A DNA stretch of 64,000 nucleotides from Oryzisolibacter propanilivorax (GTDB lineage: Bacteria; Pseudomonadota; Gammaproteobacteria; Burkholderiales; Burkholderiaceae_C). The notes beneath the pieces are model-generated. The model was not told the DNA's origin, ran no database searches, and was given only the letters and a program-made list of their open reading frames with translations. A program made the position numbers and the translations under genes. Shown piece after piece: positions 1 to 8,958 of the stretch (positions are counted from its first letter, which is position 1; each line of letters starts with the position of its first letter). The stretch spans positions 496,001 to 560,000 of the forward strand of contig NZ_FNHP01000001.1 in the NCBI RefSeq assembly GCF_900103645.1, read 5' to 3'.

Positions 1-1571
1 GCGCCGGCGGCGGCGGCAAGGGCCTGCGCGTGGCCTTCAACGACAAGGAGGCCCACGAAGGCTTTGCCAGCTGCCAGAACGAGGCGCGCAACAGCTTTGG
101 CGACGACCGCGTGTTCATCGAGAAATTCGTGCAGGAGCCGCGCCACATCGAGATCCAGGTGCTGGGCGACGCCCACGGCAACGTGATCTACCTGAACGAG
201 CGCGAGTGCTCCATCCAGCGCCGGCACCAAAAAGTCATCGAGGAGGCACCGTCGCCCTTCATCTCCGACGCCACCCGCAAGGCGATGGGCGAGCAGGCCG
301 TGCAGCTGGCCAAGGCCGTGAAGTACCAGAGCGCCGGCACGGTGGAGTTCGTGGTCGGCAAGGACCAGGACTTCTACTTCCTGGAGATGAACACCCGGCT
401 GCAGGTCGAGCACCCGGTGACCGAGTGCATCACCGGGCTGGACCTGGTGGAGCTGATGATCCGCGTGGCCGCCGGCGAGCCGCTGCCGCTGGCCCAGGCC
501 GACGTGAAGCGCGAGGGCTGGGCCATCGAGTGCCGCATCAACGCCGAGGACCCGTTCCGCAACTTCCTGCCCTCCACGGGCCGGCTGGTGCGCTTCGCGC
601 CACCCGAGGAGACGATGTTCCAGGCCGACGCGGACAAGCGCTTCGGCGTGCGGGTGGACACGGGCGTGTACGAGGGCGGCGAGATCCCGATGTTCTACGA
701 CTCGATGATCGCCAAGCTCATCGTGCATGGCACCGACCGGGGCGACGCGATCGCCAAGATGCGCGCCGCGCTCAACGGCTTCGTCATCCGCGGCATCAGC
801 AGCAACATCCCGTTCCAGGCGGCGCTGCTGGCGCACCCGAAGTTCGTCTCGGGCCAGTTCAACACCGGCTTCATCGCCGAGCACTACGCGCACGGCTTCT
901 CTGCCGAGGACGTGCCACACCAGGACCCGGATTTCCTGGTGGCACTGGCGGCCTTCATGCACCGGCGCTACCGCGCGCGCGCCTCGGGCATCAGCGGGCA
1001 GCTGGCCGGGCATGGCGTGAAGGTGGGCGAGCAGTTCGTCGTCGTCACGCTGGGGCACGAGGGCCAGCACCAGCAGCACCCGGTCTCGGTGACGGACTTC
1101 GACACCGACTCGGGCGCCAGCGTGGTGCACGTGAACGGCAAGGACTACCGCATCAGCAGCATTGCCGGGCTGGGACAGATCCGCGTGCAAGGCGCGTGCA
1201 ATGGCCAGGGTTTCACGGCGCAGGTCGAGCGCGGCGCGGGCAAGAACCCGCTGGCGCTGCGCATCGCGCACAACGGCACGCAGGTCGAGGCGCTGGTGCT
1301 GTCGCCGCGCGGCGCCGAGCTGTACCGGCTGATGCCCTACAAGGCGCCCCCGGACATGTCGAAATTCCTGCTCTCGCCCATGCCCGGCCTGCTGGTGCAG
1401 GTGGCGGTGGAGCCCGGCCAAAAAGTGCAGGCCGGCGAGCGTCTGGCCGTCATCGAGGCCATGAAGATGGAGAACGTGCTGTTCGCCGCGCAGGACGGCG
1501 TGGTGTCCAAAGTGGTCGCCGGCAAGGGCGACTCGCTCAGCGTGGACGAAGTCATCCTGGAATTTGAATGA
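1..1571 (+). CDS. pccA: Propionyl/acetyl-CoA carboxylase alpha subunit (biotin carboxylase + BCCP), 5' truncated
   Basis: ATP-dependent carboxylation of a biotin prosthetic group that is passed to acyl-CoA (propionyl-CoA to methylmalonyl-CoA, or acetyl-CoA). The window opens inside the gene; the reading frame enters at base 3 with the glycine-rich ATP-grasp loop (GGGGKG), so roughly the first 150 residues are missing. Visible in order: ATP-grasp domain with EMNTRLQVEHPVTE, biotin-carboxylase C-terminal domain, a linker region, and a C-terminal biotinyl domain with EAMKME, the biotin acceptor Lys codon being at 1464-1466. The long linker plus BCCP on the same chain points to a PccA/AccA-type alpha subunit rather than a stand-alone AccC. 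The VOC gene downstream, which resembles methylmalonyl-CoA epimerase, favours propionyl-CoA as substrate; this is inference. Confidence 0.93.
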   Translation, partial: AGGGGKGLRVAFNDKEAHEGFASCQNEARNSFGDDRVFIEKFVQEPRHIEIQVLGDAHGNVIYLNERECSIQRRHQKVIEEAPSPFISDATRKAMGEQAVQLAKAVKYQSAGTVEFVVGKDQDFYFLEMNTRLQVEHPVTECITGLDLVELMIRVAAGEPLPLAQADVKREGWAIECRINAEDPFRNFLPSTGRLVRFAPPEETMFQADADKRFGVRVDTGVYEGGEIPMFYDSMIAKLIVHGTDRGDAIAKMRAALNGFVIRGISSNIPFQAALLAHPKFVSGQFNTGFIAEHYAHGFSAEDVPHQDPDFLVALAAFMHRRYRARASGISGQLAGHGVKVGEQFVVVTLGHEGQHQQHPVSVTDFDTDSGASVVHVNGKDYRISSIAGLGQIRVQGACNGQGFTAQVERGAGKNPLALRIAHNGTQVEALVLSPRGAELYRLMPYKAPPDMSKFLLSPMPGLLVQVAVEPGQKVQAGERLAVIEAMKMENVLFAAQDGVVSKVVAGKGDSLSVDEVILEFE

Positions 1572-1622
1572 AATCGGCCTCCAGCCCTTGTACTACAAAG
1601 GCATCCAGCTATGAATAAGGGA
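1570..1622 (-). repeat. Comamonadaceae-type ~55-bp imperfect palindromic repeat, copy 1
   Basis: Contains GGCCTCCAGCCCTTG, a short loop, then CCAGCTAT. This matches the other nine copies in the window (core: AGCCCTT facing AAGGGCT, flanked by AGCTAT on one side and GGCC plus an A/T run on the other). It lies between pccA and the VOC gene, and its right edge provides the AAGGGAG ribosome binding site of that gene. Confidence 0.7.
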
Positions 1623-1631
1623 GCAAATGAC

Positions 1632-2108
1632 GTGAATGCAGCCGCCACCGCCCGCCCGTTCCGGGTGCTGGGCATCCAGCAGGTCGCCATCGGCGGCACC
1701 GACAAGGCGCGCATGAAGACCCTGTGGGTGGACATGCTCGGCCTGACGCAGACCGGCACCTTCGTCAGCGAGCGTGAGAACGTGGACGAGGACATCCTGG
1801 CCATGGGCCGCGGCGCGCATGTGGTGGAGGTGGACATCATGCAGCCCCTGGACATCGACAAAAAGCCGGCGGTACACGCCACGCCGCTGAACCACATCGG
1901 CCTGTGGATCGACGACTTGCCACGCGCCGTCGAGTGGCTCACCGCGCAGGGCGTGCGCTTCGCGCCGGGCGGCATCCGCCGCGGCGCGGCCGGGCACGAC
2001 ATCACCTTCCTGCACCCCAAGGCCAGCGCGGAGTTTCCGATCGCCGGCGAGGGCGTGCTGGTCGAGCTGGTGCAGGCGCCGCCCGAGGTGATCGCGGCGC
2101 TGGGTTGA
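1632..2108 (+). CDS. VOC-family protein, methylmalonyl-CoA epimerase-like
   Basis: A 158-residue vicinal-oxygen-chelate protein with two beta-alpha-beta-beta-beta modules. The C-terminal half carries [16 protein letters not shown] and GVLVELVQ, which resemble methylmalonyl-CoA epimerase (metal ligands His and Glu). The position usually held by the first metal His (family DHIGI) reads IQQVAI here, so Gln replaces it; activity is therefore not assured. GTG at 1632 is preferred as start because AAGGGAG (1617-1623) lies eight bases upstream. An in-frame ATG at 1611 falls inside the repeat and has no Shine-Dalgarno site. Adjacent to pccA, which fits a role in propionyl-CoA breakdown; a generic VOC dioxygenase or lyase is the alternative. 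Confidence 0.75.
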   Translation: MNAAATARPFRVLGIQQVAIGGTDKARMKTLWVDMLGLTQTGTFVSERENVDEDILAMGRGAHVVEVDIMQPLDIDKKPAVHATPLNHIGLWIDDLPRAVEWLTAQGVRFAPGGIRRGAAGHDITFLHPKASAEFPIAGEGVLVELVQAPPEVIAALG

Positions 2109-2173
2109 ACGGCGGCGCTTGCGCGGCGCGGCCGCCGCCGCGCCAGCGCGCGCAAGGGCTGGGCCTGAATTCA

Positions 2174-2235
2174 GGCAAAAAGCGCCTGTAGCCCTTTATC
2201 CATAAGGGCCTAAAGCTCTTGTATCAGTAGCAAAA
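2174..2235 (-). repeat. ~55-bp palindromic repeat, copy 2
   Basis: Reads GCAAAAAGCGCCTGTAGCCC, a loop, then AAGGGCCTAAAGCT and GTATCAGTAGC. Same layout as the other copies. It lies in the convergent gap between the VOC gene and mnhG, where it could also act as a transcription terminator hairpin. Confidence 0.7.
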
Positions 2236-2251
2236 GCGGGCGGTCCGGCGC

Positions 2252-2614
2252 TCAGGCGCCCGGATCGTGCCCGCTGCCGCTCAGGCTGGGCGGCACCTTC
2301 TCGCCCATGCGCCGCGCACGGAACAGCGCCGCGCGCATCAGGAAGATGGTGGTCACCGGCACCGTTACCGCGATGAACAGCGCGATCAGCAGCGCATGCA
2401 GCGCCAGCTGCCCCGTGGCCGAAAAGTAGATCAGCGTGGCGTGCATGACGCACCAGCAGCCCAGGGTGGCGATGATCGACGGCGCGTGCACGCGCTCGAA
2501 GTAGTTGCGCAGGCGCAGCAGGCCCCATGACCCCATGAACGCAATGCAGGCGCCGGCCAGCACCAGCGCCGAGACCACGATGTCCAGCCACAGCGGCAGC
2601 GTAGTTCCGCTCAT
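2252..2614 (-). CDS. mnhG: Mrp/Mnh cation/H+ antiporter subunit G
   Basis: Small membrane subunit (120 residues) of the multisubunit Na+(K+)/H+ antiporter. Three hydrophobic helices are visible (around residues 8-30, 42-62 and 68-90), with the family signature GSWGLLRLRNYFERVHAPS before the second helix. Start ATG at 2614 overlaps the mnhF stop by four bases (ATGA), the usual coupled arrangement. It is the last gene of the six-gene operon. MnhG is needed for assembly of the complex rather than having a known catalytic residue. Confidence 0.92.
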   Translation of the reverse strand: MSGTTLPLWLDIVVSALVLAGACIAFMGSWGLLRLRNYFERVHAPSIIATLGCWCVMHATLIYFSATGQLALHALLIALFIAVTVPVTTIFLMRAALFRARRMGEKVPPSLSGSGHDPGA

Positions 2615-2907
2615 TCGATGACCTCGCCGCGCAGCAGGAACTTGGCCAGCGCCGTCGAGCTGACGAAGCCCAGCAGCGCGATCAGCATCGCCGCCTCGAA
2701 GTAGTGCTGGCTGGCGTAGTACATGCCCAGCAGCAGCATCAGCAGCATGCCGTCGAGGTACATGCAGTCCAACGCCAGGATGCGGTCCTGCGCGTTCGGG
2801 CCGCGCACCACGCGCACCAGGCACAGCAGCATCGCCAGCACCAGGATCAGCAGCGCGCCGGGCAGCGCCCAGGCCATCAGGAACGAGGAGGGGGCTGCGG
2901 TGTTCAC
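2611..2907 (-). CDS. mnhF: Mrp/Mnh cation/H+ antiporter subunit F
   Basis: A 98-residue three-helix membrane protein. The conserved loop VVRGPNAQDRILALD followed by a hydrophobic stretch is typical of MnhF/PhaF (K+ or Na+ efflux subunit; related to bile-acid resistance protein MrpF). It overlaps mnhE upstream (2904-2907) and mnhG downstream by four bases each, so the three genes are translationally coupled. Confidence 0.93.
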   Translation of the reverse strand: MNTAAPSSFLMAWALPGALLILVLAMLLCLVRVVRGPNAQDRILALDCMYLDGMLLMLLLGMYYASQHYFEAAMLIALLGFVSSTALAKFLLRGEVIE

Positions 2908-3395
2908 GACTCGAAGATCTCCATCAGCGGGCGCTCGTAGCGCGTCTTGACGTGCGCGATGATGGCCTGCTCATCGGCCACCTCCAGCACGTGCAGCATC
3001 AGGCGCGAGCGGTCCAGCGACAGTTCGGCCCACGACGTGCCGGGCGTGATGCAGACAATCATCGCCAGCACCGCCAGCGCATTCGGGTCGCGCAGCTGCA
3101 GCGGGATGACGACGAAGCCCGACGGGTAGCGCGGCGGACCAGGGCGCAGCAGCGCGCGAAGCACGGCGATGTTGGATTCGGTGGTATCCACCATGACAGC
3201 GAAGCACAGCCGCAGGATCGCGCCTGGCCGGCGCACGCGCACCTGCTGCGGTCGCAGCGAGGCGAACATCAGGGGCAGCGCCAGCGCCAGGATCAGCGCC
3301 AGCAGCAGGTGGCCCATGGACAGCGACTGGTTCAACAGCAGCCAGACGATGAACAGGCCGATGGAGACCAGCGGCGCGGGCAGCAGGCGCTTCAT
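2904..3395 (-). CDS. mnhE: Mrp/Mnh cation/H+ antiporter subunit E
   Basis: A 163-residue protein with two N-terminal membrane helices (about residues 8-45) and a conserved cytoplasmic half including VIPLQLRDPNALAVLA and CITPGTSWAELS, the signature of MrpE/PhaE. It is part of the antiporter membrane complex. It overlaps mnhD (3392-3395) and mnhF by four bases. No catalytic role is known for MrpE; in the family it is needed for full assembly and surface level of the complex. Confidence 0.93.
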   Translation of the reverse strand: MKRLLPAPLVSIGLFIVWLLLNQSLSMGHLLLALILALALPLMFASLRPQQVRVRRPGAILRLCFAVMVDTTESNIAVLRALLRPGPPRYPSGFVVIPLQLRDPNALAVLAMIVCITPGTSWAELSLDRSRLMLHVLEVADEQAIIAHVKTRYERPLMEIFES

Positions 3396-5128
3396 GACGC
3401 GCTCCCCGTGGAGGGGGCGCCGTCCGGCGCTGCTGCAGGGGCGGCCGGTGCGGGCGGCGTGGGGGTTGGCCGCGTCTCCAGCACGGCGCGGATGTAGGTG
3501 CCCGGGGCGTGCAGCGCGGTGGCCGCGGCCTCGGTGAAGCGCAGCACCGGCTCAGCGCGCAGCGTCAGCGCCACGCAGCCCAGCAGCAGCGCCGCCACCG
3601 GCAGGCCTTCCAGCACGTGCAGGCGCGGCGCCAGCCGCTCGGACGCGGCCCAGAAGTGCCGGATGCCGGTGCGCGTCAGCGCCAGCAGCGACAACAGACC
3701 GGTGGTGATCATCAGCGCCAGCAGGCCCCACCCGGCTGCGCCCGGGCGCAGCCCAGCGGAGGAACCCAGTCCCAGCGGGTTGAGCAGCGCCGACAGCATG
3801 GCGAACTTGCCGACGAAGCCCGACAGCGGCGGAAGGCCGGCGATCACCAGCGTGCACACCAGCCAGGCCAGGCCAAGCAGAGCAGCAGCAGCGGGGATGG
3901 CGCGGCCGACCAGCACCTCTTCCTCGTCGTCCAGGTTCAGCCCCGGGCGCGGCACCAGCTCGGGCGTGAGGAAGGGCGCCTCGTTGCCGTCGTCGGCCAG
4001 CAGCGGCGTGCCATCGGTACGCCAGCGCTCGACCAGATCGGCCAGCAGGAACAGCGCGGCAATCCCCATGGTCGATCCCGGCAGGTAGTACAGCAGCGCC
4101 GCCGTGAGGTGGTTCTGGCCAAAGCCCACGGCCGCCAGCACCGTGCCCGACGAGACCACCGCCGCGAAGCCCGCCAGGTGCACCGGCCGCTGTGACGACC
4201 ACATGCCGATGCCGCCGAACGCCATGGTCAGCATGCCGGCGCCGATCAGCCACGCGCCGCCGAACAGCGCAGACGCGCCGGCCTCGGCGCCGAACATCAG
4301 CGTCCACAGCCGCAGCAGCGTGTACACGCCGACCTTGGTCATCACCGCGAACAGCGCGCCCACCGGCGCCGCGGCGGCGCCGTAGGCCGGCACCAGCCAG
4401 AAGTTCAGCGGCCACACCGCCGCCTTGATCAGGAACGCGGTGGCCAGGATGGCGGCGGCGGCGTGCAGCAGCCCGATGTCCTGCTGCAGCACCAGTGGCA
4501 CGCTGCGCGCCAGGTCGGCCATGTTCAGCGTGCCGGTGATGCCGTACAGCATGGACGAGCCGATCAAAAACAGCGACGACGCCGCCAGGTTGATGGCGAT
4601 GTAGTGCAGCCCGGATTGCACGCGCGCGCGGCCCGAGCCGTGCAGCAGCAGGCCGTACGAGGCGGCCAGCATGATCTCGAAGAACACGAACAGGTTGAAC
4701 AGGTCGCCGGTCAGGAAGGCACCCGCCAGTCCCATCAGCTGCAGCTGGAACAGGGTGTGAAAATGCACCCCGGCACGGTGCCAGCGCGTGCCGGCAAAGA
4801 CCACGGCGCACAGCGCGATGGCGCTGGTCAGCACCAGCATCAGCGCCGACAGCCGGTCCAGCACCAACACGATGCCGAACGGCGCAGCCCAGTTGCCCTG
4901 CAGGTACACGCCCATGCCGGTCGGCGCGCTGGCCTGGTTTGACCAGCGCAGCAGCGCCACCGCCACCACCAGCCCCAGCGCGGTGGAGGCGATGTTCAGC
5001 GTCAGCTTGGCGCGCTGGCGCTCCTCGCGCATCAGCAGCGTCAGCGTGGCGGTCAGCAGCGGCAGCGCGATCGGCGCCAGCATCAGGTGCGGCATGAAGC
5101 GCGCCGCCCACTCGGCCCAGGCGCTCAT
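3392..5128 (-). CDS. mnhD: Mrp/Mnh cation/H+ antiporter subunit D
   Basis: A 578-residue NuoN/NuoL-like proton-translocating subunit with about 14 membrane helices. Expected transport residues are present: Glu151 in FVFFEIMLAASY, Lys235 in AFLIKAAVWP and Lys265 in AVMTKVGVY, matching the conserved Glu and two Lys of complex-I-type antiporter subunits. Start ATG at 5128 overlaps the mnhC stop by four bases. A longer loop than usual (about residues 385-415, acidic, ending LDDEEEVLVGR) separates two late helices. It pairs with MnhA in the complex. Confidence 0.93.
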   Translation of the reverse strand: MSAWAEWAARFMPHLMLAPIALPLLTATLTLLMREERQRAKLTLNIASTALGLVVAVALLRWSNQASAPTGMGVYLQGNWAAPFGIVLVLDRLSALMLVLTSAIALCAVVFAGTRWHRAGVHFHTLFQLQLMGLAGAFLTGDLFNLFVFFEIMLAASYGLLLHGSGRARVQSGLHYIAINLAASSLFLIGSSMLYGITGTLNMADLARSVPLVLQQDIGLLHAAAAILATAFLIKAAVWPLNFWLVPAYGAAAAPVGALFAVMTKVGVYTLLRLWTLMFGAEAGASALFGGAWLIGAGMLTMAFGGIGMWSSQRPVHLAGFAAVVSSGTVLAAVGFGQNHLTAALLYYLPGSTMGIAALFLLADLVERWRTDGTPLLADDGNEAPFLTPELVPRPGLNLDDEEEVLVGRAIPAAAALLGLAWLVCTLVIAGLPPLSGFVGKFAMLSALLNPLGLGSSAGLRPGAAGWGLLALMITTGLLSLLALTRTGIRHFWAASERLAPRLHVLEGLPVAALLLGCVALTLRAEPVLRFTEAAATALHAPGTYIRAVLETRPTPTPPAPAAPAAAPDGAPSTGSAS

Positions 5129-5490
5129 GGCATCTCCTGGGCGTCGCGCGCGCGCTCGCCATCCACGTGGTCGGTGCCGGTGATGCCGCGCGAGGCCAGC
5201 AGCACCACGAGGAACAGCGCCGTCATGGCGAAGCCGATGACGATGGCGGTGAGCACCAGCGCCTGTGGCAGCGGGTCGGCGTAGTGCAGCAGGTCGGTCG
5301 GCACGCCGTCCACCAGCACCGGCTCGTGGCCCACGGTCAGGCCCAGCCGGCCCATGCTGAAGATGAACAGGTTGACCGCATACGACAGCAGCGACAGGCC
5401 CATGATGACCTGGAAGGTGCGCGGGCGCAGCAGCAGCCACACGCCCGAGCCGGTGAGCACGCCGATGGCCAGCGCCAGGATCAGCTCCAT
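5125..5490 (-). CDS. mnhC: Mrp/Mnh cation/H+ antiporter subunit C
   Basis: A 121-residue NuoK-like subunit with three membrane helices. The motif PLPQALVLTAIVIGFAMTA is the NuoK/MrpC signature, and the segment MGLSLLSYAVNLFIFSMG is also conserved. Start ATG at 5490 lies inside the last codons of mnhA (ten-base overlap), and the stop overlaps mnhD by four. It forms part of the Na+/K+ pathway region between subunits A and D. Confidence 0.93.
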   Translation of the reverse strand: MELILALAIGVLTGSGVWLLLRPRTFQVIMGLSLLSYAVNLFIFSMGRLGLTVGHEPVLVDGVPTDLLHYADPLPQALVLTAIVIGFAMTALFLVVLLASRGITGTDHVDGERARDAQEMP

Positions 5491-8471
5491 CGGCGCGCCC
5501 CCCCGGCCGGCGCGGGCGCCGGCGTGTCGTCGTCGTAGCGGACCACCGCGGACAGCGCCTGCTGCTCGTCCTCCAGCAGGCGCGCATGCCAGCGGTGGCT
5601 GCGCACCGACTGGTGGGCGATGGCGGTGAGGATCAGCAGCGTCGCGCCGACCACCAGCGCGAACACCCCGGCGTCGAAAAACATGGCGCTGGCGATGTGC
5701 AGCTCGCCCACCAGCGGCAGGCGCACATGCGCCATGTGGCTGGTCAGGAAGGGGTGGCCCAGCGCCACCGCGCCCAGCCCGGTGGCCAACGCCAGCAGCA
5801 TGCCGGTGGCGATCCAGCGGCGCGGGAACAGGCGCATGTTGGCCTCGACCCAGGCCGTGCCCGAGACGATGTACTGCAGCACCAGCCCGACCGAGAACAC
5901 CAGCCCGGCGACGAAGCCGCCGCCCGGTTTGTCGTGCCCGCGCAGGAACAGGTACACCGCGACCAGCGCGGTGAAGGGCAGCAGCAGCCGCACCAGCACC
6001 GCAGGCACCATCAGGTAGCCGATGGCCGTGTCCTGCGCGTTGCGCGGGTTCAGCAGGTCGGTCTGCAGGTCGGCGGGCAGCCAGCGTTGCTGTTCGGGCA
6101 GGTCCATGGTCTCCAGCGCCGGGCGAAAGCGCCGCAGCAGCGCATACACGGTGAGCGCGACGATGCCCAGCACCACGATCTCGCCGAAGGTGTCGAAGCC
6201 GCGGAAGTCCACCAGCATCACGTTCACCACGTTGGTGCCGCCGCCGCCGGGCAGCGCCTGCTCTAGGAAGAAGGTCGAGGTGCTCTCGGCGAACGGCCGG
6301 CTCATCATGGCGAACGCCAGCCAGGCCATCCCGCCACCGGCGGCCAGCGCGATCCCCAGGTCGCGCAGCCGGCGCCCGCGCGCCAGCAGCGCGCTGGGGT
6401 CGGCCGCCGGCAGGCTGGCGTCGCGCCGTGGCAGCCAGCGCAGGCCCAAAAGAATCAGGATGGTGGTCACCACCTCCACCGACAGCTGGGTCAGCGCCAG
6501 GTCGGGCGCGGAAAACCACAGGAAGGTGATGCACACGCACAGCCCGGCGCCGCCCATCAGCACCAGCGCCGCCAGCCGGTGGTACTTGGCCTGCCAGGCC
6601 GCCGCCAGCGCGCACACCGCGCCTAGCAGCCACAGCAGGACGAAGGCCGGCGACAGCGGGAGCAGCGCGCGCCCTGCGCCGGCCTCGGGGCCGTCGGCCA
6701 GCCACACCGGCAGCATGCCGGCGGCCAGCGAGGCCAGCACCAGCCACAGCATCTGCCACTGCAGCCGCTGCGTGGACAGGGCCCGGCGCGCGCAGCGCCC
6801 GGCCCAGGTCAGGCGCGCCAGCAACGCCTCGAACAGCGCCTTGCCGCTGATGCGGTACATCAGCGGCGGCGCCTCCATGCGGCCGGCGCGGCGCTGCGCG
6901 CGCACGAACAGGTACAGCACCGTGCCGCCGGCCAGGGCCACCACGCTCATGACCAGCGGCGTGTTCACGCCGTGCCACAGCGCCAGGCTGAAGGGAGGCA
7001 GCGCGCCTCCGAGCACCGGCAGCGCCGCCGCGTCCAGGAAGCGGCCCACGGCCCAGGCCGGGAAAATGCCGACCACCAAGCAGATCAGCACTAGCAGCTC
7101 CACCGGCACGCGCATCCAGTGCGGCGGCTCGTGCGGGGTGTGCGGCAGGTCGCGCGCGGGCGGGCCGCCAAACACGTCGACCACGAAGCGCAGCGAGTAC
7201 GCCACGCTGAACATGCCGCCCACGGTGGCCGCCGCCGGCAGCAGCACCGCCACCACCGGAGACGCATCCAGGTAGACGGTCTCGGCGAAGAACATCTCCT
7301 TGGACAGGAAGCCGTTGAGCAGCGGCACGCCCGCCATGGCCGCGCTGGCCACCGCTGCCAGGGTGGCGGTGACCGGCATCATGTGCCGCAGGCCGGACAG
7401 CCGGCGGATGTCGCGCGTGCCGCTCTCGTGGTCGATGATGCCCGCGGCCATGAACAGCGAGGCCTTGAACGTGGCGTGGTTCATGACGTGGAACACCGCC
7501 GCCACCGCCGCCAGCCGGCTATTCATGCCGAGCAGCAGCATGATCAGCCCCAGGTGCGAGATGGTCGAGTACGCCAGCAGGCCCTTCAGATCGTTCTGGA
7601 AGATGGCCGCGTAGCCGCCGACCAGGAAGGTGCACACCCCCGCGCCGCTGACCAGCCAGAACCAGGCCTCGGTGTCGCCCATCACCGGCCACAGCCGCGC
7701 CAGCAGGAACACCCCGGCCTTGACCATGGTGGCGGAGTGCAGGTAGCTGGACACGGGCGTGGGCGCCGCCATGGCGTGCGGCAGCCAGAACTGAAACGGG
7801 AACTGCGCGCTCTTGGTGAAGGCGCCCAGCAGCACCAGCACCAGCGCCGTCAGGTACAGCGGGTGGCCGCGGATCAGGTCGGCCGAGTCCAGCACATGGT
7901 CCAGGTCGTAGCTGCCGACGATGTGGCCCAGCACCAGCACGCCGGCCAGCAGGCACAGCCCGCCGCTGGCGGTGATGGTGAGCGCCATGCGCGCGCCGCG
8001 CCGCGCGTCCTCGCGGTGGTGCCAGTAGCCGATCAGCAGGAAGGAAAACAGGCTGGTCAGCTCCCAGAAGAACACCAGCACGATCAGGTTGCCCGACAGC
8101 ACCACCCCGGCCATGGCGCCCATGAAGGCCAGGAAGAACGAGAAGAAGCGCGGCACCGGGTCGGACGGCGACATGTAGTAGCGCGCATACAGCACCACCA
8201 GCGCGCCGATGCCGAACACCAGCATGGCGAACATCCAGGCGAAGCCGTCCATGCGCAGCGTCAGGTTCAGGCCCAGAGCAGGCAGCCATTCGATGTCCTG
8301 GCGCAGCACGCCGCCGTCCTCGATGTGCCTGAACTGCAGCGCCGTCTGCACCGTGCAGAACACTGCGATGATCCCCGCCAGGGTCGACTCGGTATTGCGC
8401 GCGTTCGCCGGCAGCACGGCCGCCAGCAGGCTTCCGACAAAGGGCAACAGGACGAGGAATACCAGCGACAT
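5481..8471 (-). CDS. mnhA: Mrp/Mnh cation/H+ antiporter fused subunit A-B
   Basis: A 996-residue fused MrpA-MrpB subunit and first gene of the operon. The N-terminal ~480 residues form the NuoL-like proton channel: Glu137 in FFWELTSLFS, Lys220 in GAFTKSAQFP and Lys251 in ATMVKAGVF are the conserved transport residues, and DLKGLLAYSTISHLG (from residue 294) is the family signature. A MrpA C-terminal region follows (APDLALTQLSVEVVTTILI), then a MrpB-like domain (about residues 800-970, with PGGGFVAGLVF). Fusion of A and B gives a six-gene rather than seven-gene cluster, the group 2 arrangement. The likely role is Na+ or K+ extrusion and pH homeostasis; the ion cannot be told from sequence. Confidence 0.93.
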   Translation of the reverse strand: MSLVFLVLLPFVGSLLAAVLPANARNTESTLAGIIAVFCTVQTALQFRHIEDGGVLRQDIEWLPALGLNLTLRMDGFAWMFAMLVFGIGALVVLYARYYMSPSDPVPRFFSFFLAFMGAMAGVVLSGNLIVLVFFWELTSLFSFLLIGYWHHREDARRGARMALTITASGGLCLLAGVLVLGHIVGSYDLDHVLDSADLIRGHPLYLTALVLVLLGAFTKSAQFPFQFWLPHAMAAPTPVSSYLHSATMVKAGVFLLARLWPVMGDTEAWFWLVSGAGVCTFLVGGYAAIFQNDLKGLLAYSTISHLGLIMLLLGMNSRLAAVAAVFHVMNHATFKASLFMAAGIIDHESGTRDIRRLSGLRHMMPVTATLAAVASAAMAGVPLLNGFLSKEMFFAETVYLDASPVVAVLLPAAATVGGMFSVAYSLRFVVDVFGGPPARDLPHTPHEPPHWMRVPVELLVLICLVVGIFPAWAVGRFLDAAALPVLGGALPPFSLALWHGVNTPLVMSVVALAGGTVLYLFVRAQRRAGRMEAPPLMYRISGKALFEALLARLTWAGRCARRALSTQRLQWQMLWLVLASLAAGMLPVWLADGPEAGAGRALLPLSPAFVLLWLLGAVCALAAAWQAKYHRLAALVLMGGAGLCVCITFLWFSAPDLALTQLSVEVVTTILILLGLRWLPRRDASLPAADPSALLARGRRLRDLGIALAAGGGMAWLAFAMMSRPFAESTSTFFLEQALPGGGGTNVVNVMLVDFRGFDTFGEIVVLGIVALTVYALLRRFRPALETMDLPEQQRWLPADLQTDLLNPRNAQDTAIGYLMVPAVLVRLLLPFTALVAVYLFLRGHDKPGGGFVAGLVFSVGLVLQYIVSGTAWVEANMRLFPRRWIATGMLLALATGLGAVALGHPFLTSHMAHVRLPLVGELHIASAMFFDAGVFALVVGATLLILTAIAHQSVRSHRWHARLLEDEQQALSAVVRYDDDTPAPAPAGGARRWS

Positions 8472-8758
8472 GGAGCGCGCATTCTAGGGGCAAGCCCCCG
8501 GCGCACTGCTATGAAATCACAAGCGGCAGACGGGGGCTAGGCGCGGGCCGGCGCTGGTTTTGATGCAGGCGGATCAGGGCCGGTGAGAACGCGCCCCACA
8601 GCGTCAGCACCGCCAGCGGCCACACCGCAAGGCGGTGGCAGAGCAGCGCGGCGGGACGCAGCGCGGTCATGGTTGAAGCAGCGTCAGGCCGGCGCCTGGC
8701 ACCCAAATCGCGATCAGCTGGCAAAAGGCGCCTGCAGATAAGGCATGGCGCTGGAGAG

Positions 8759-8834
<76 letters not shown>

Positions 8835-8958
8835 ACAACTGGCAGATGATTGTAGGGACGGAAAGCGGTGTTCGGGGGCGGAAGAGGCTGCTGCCGAGAC
8901 GCGCCTGGCAGTATGAGCAGATTCAGGATCAAACCTGCGCCGGCACAGGCGCGTGGAA

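Noticed and set aside
7119-8540. Long plus-strand frame opposite mnhA
   Set aside because: Gln/Arg/His-rich translation typical of antisense shadow; mnhA is unmistakable on the other strand.
8509-8670. 53-codon minus-strand frame between mnhA and tRNA-Ala
   Set aside because: No good ribosome site and no recognisable family; could be a real small gene but cannot be supported.
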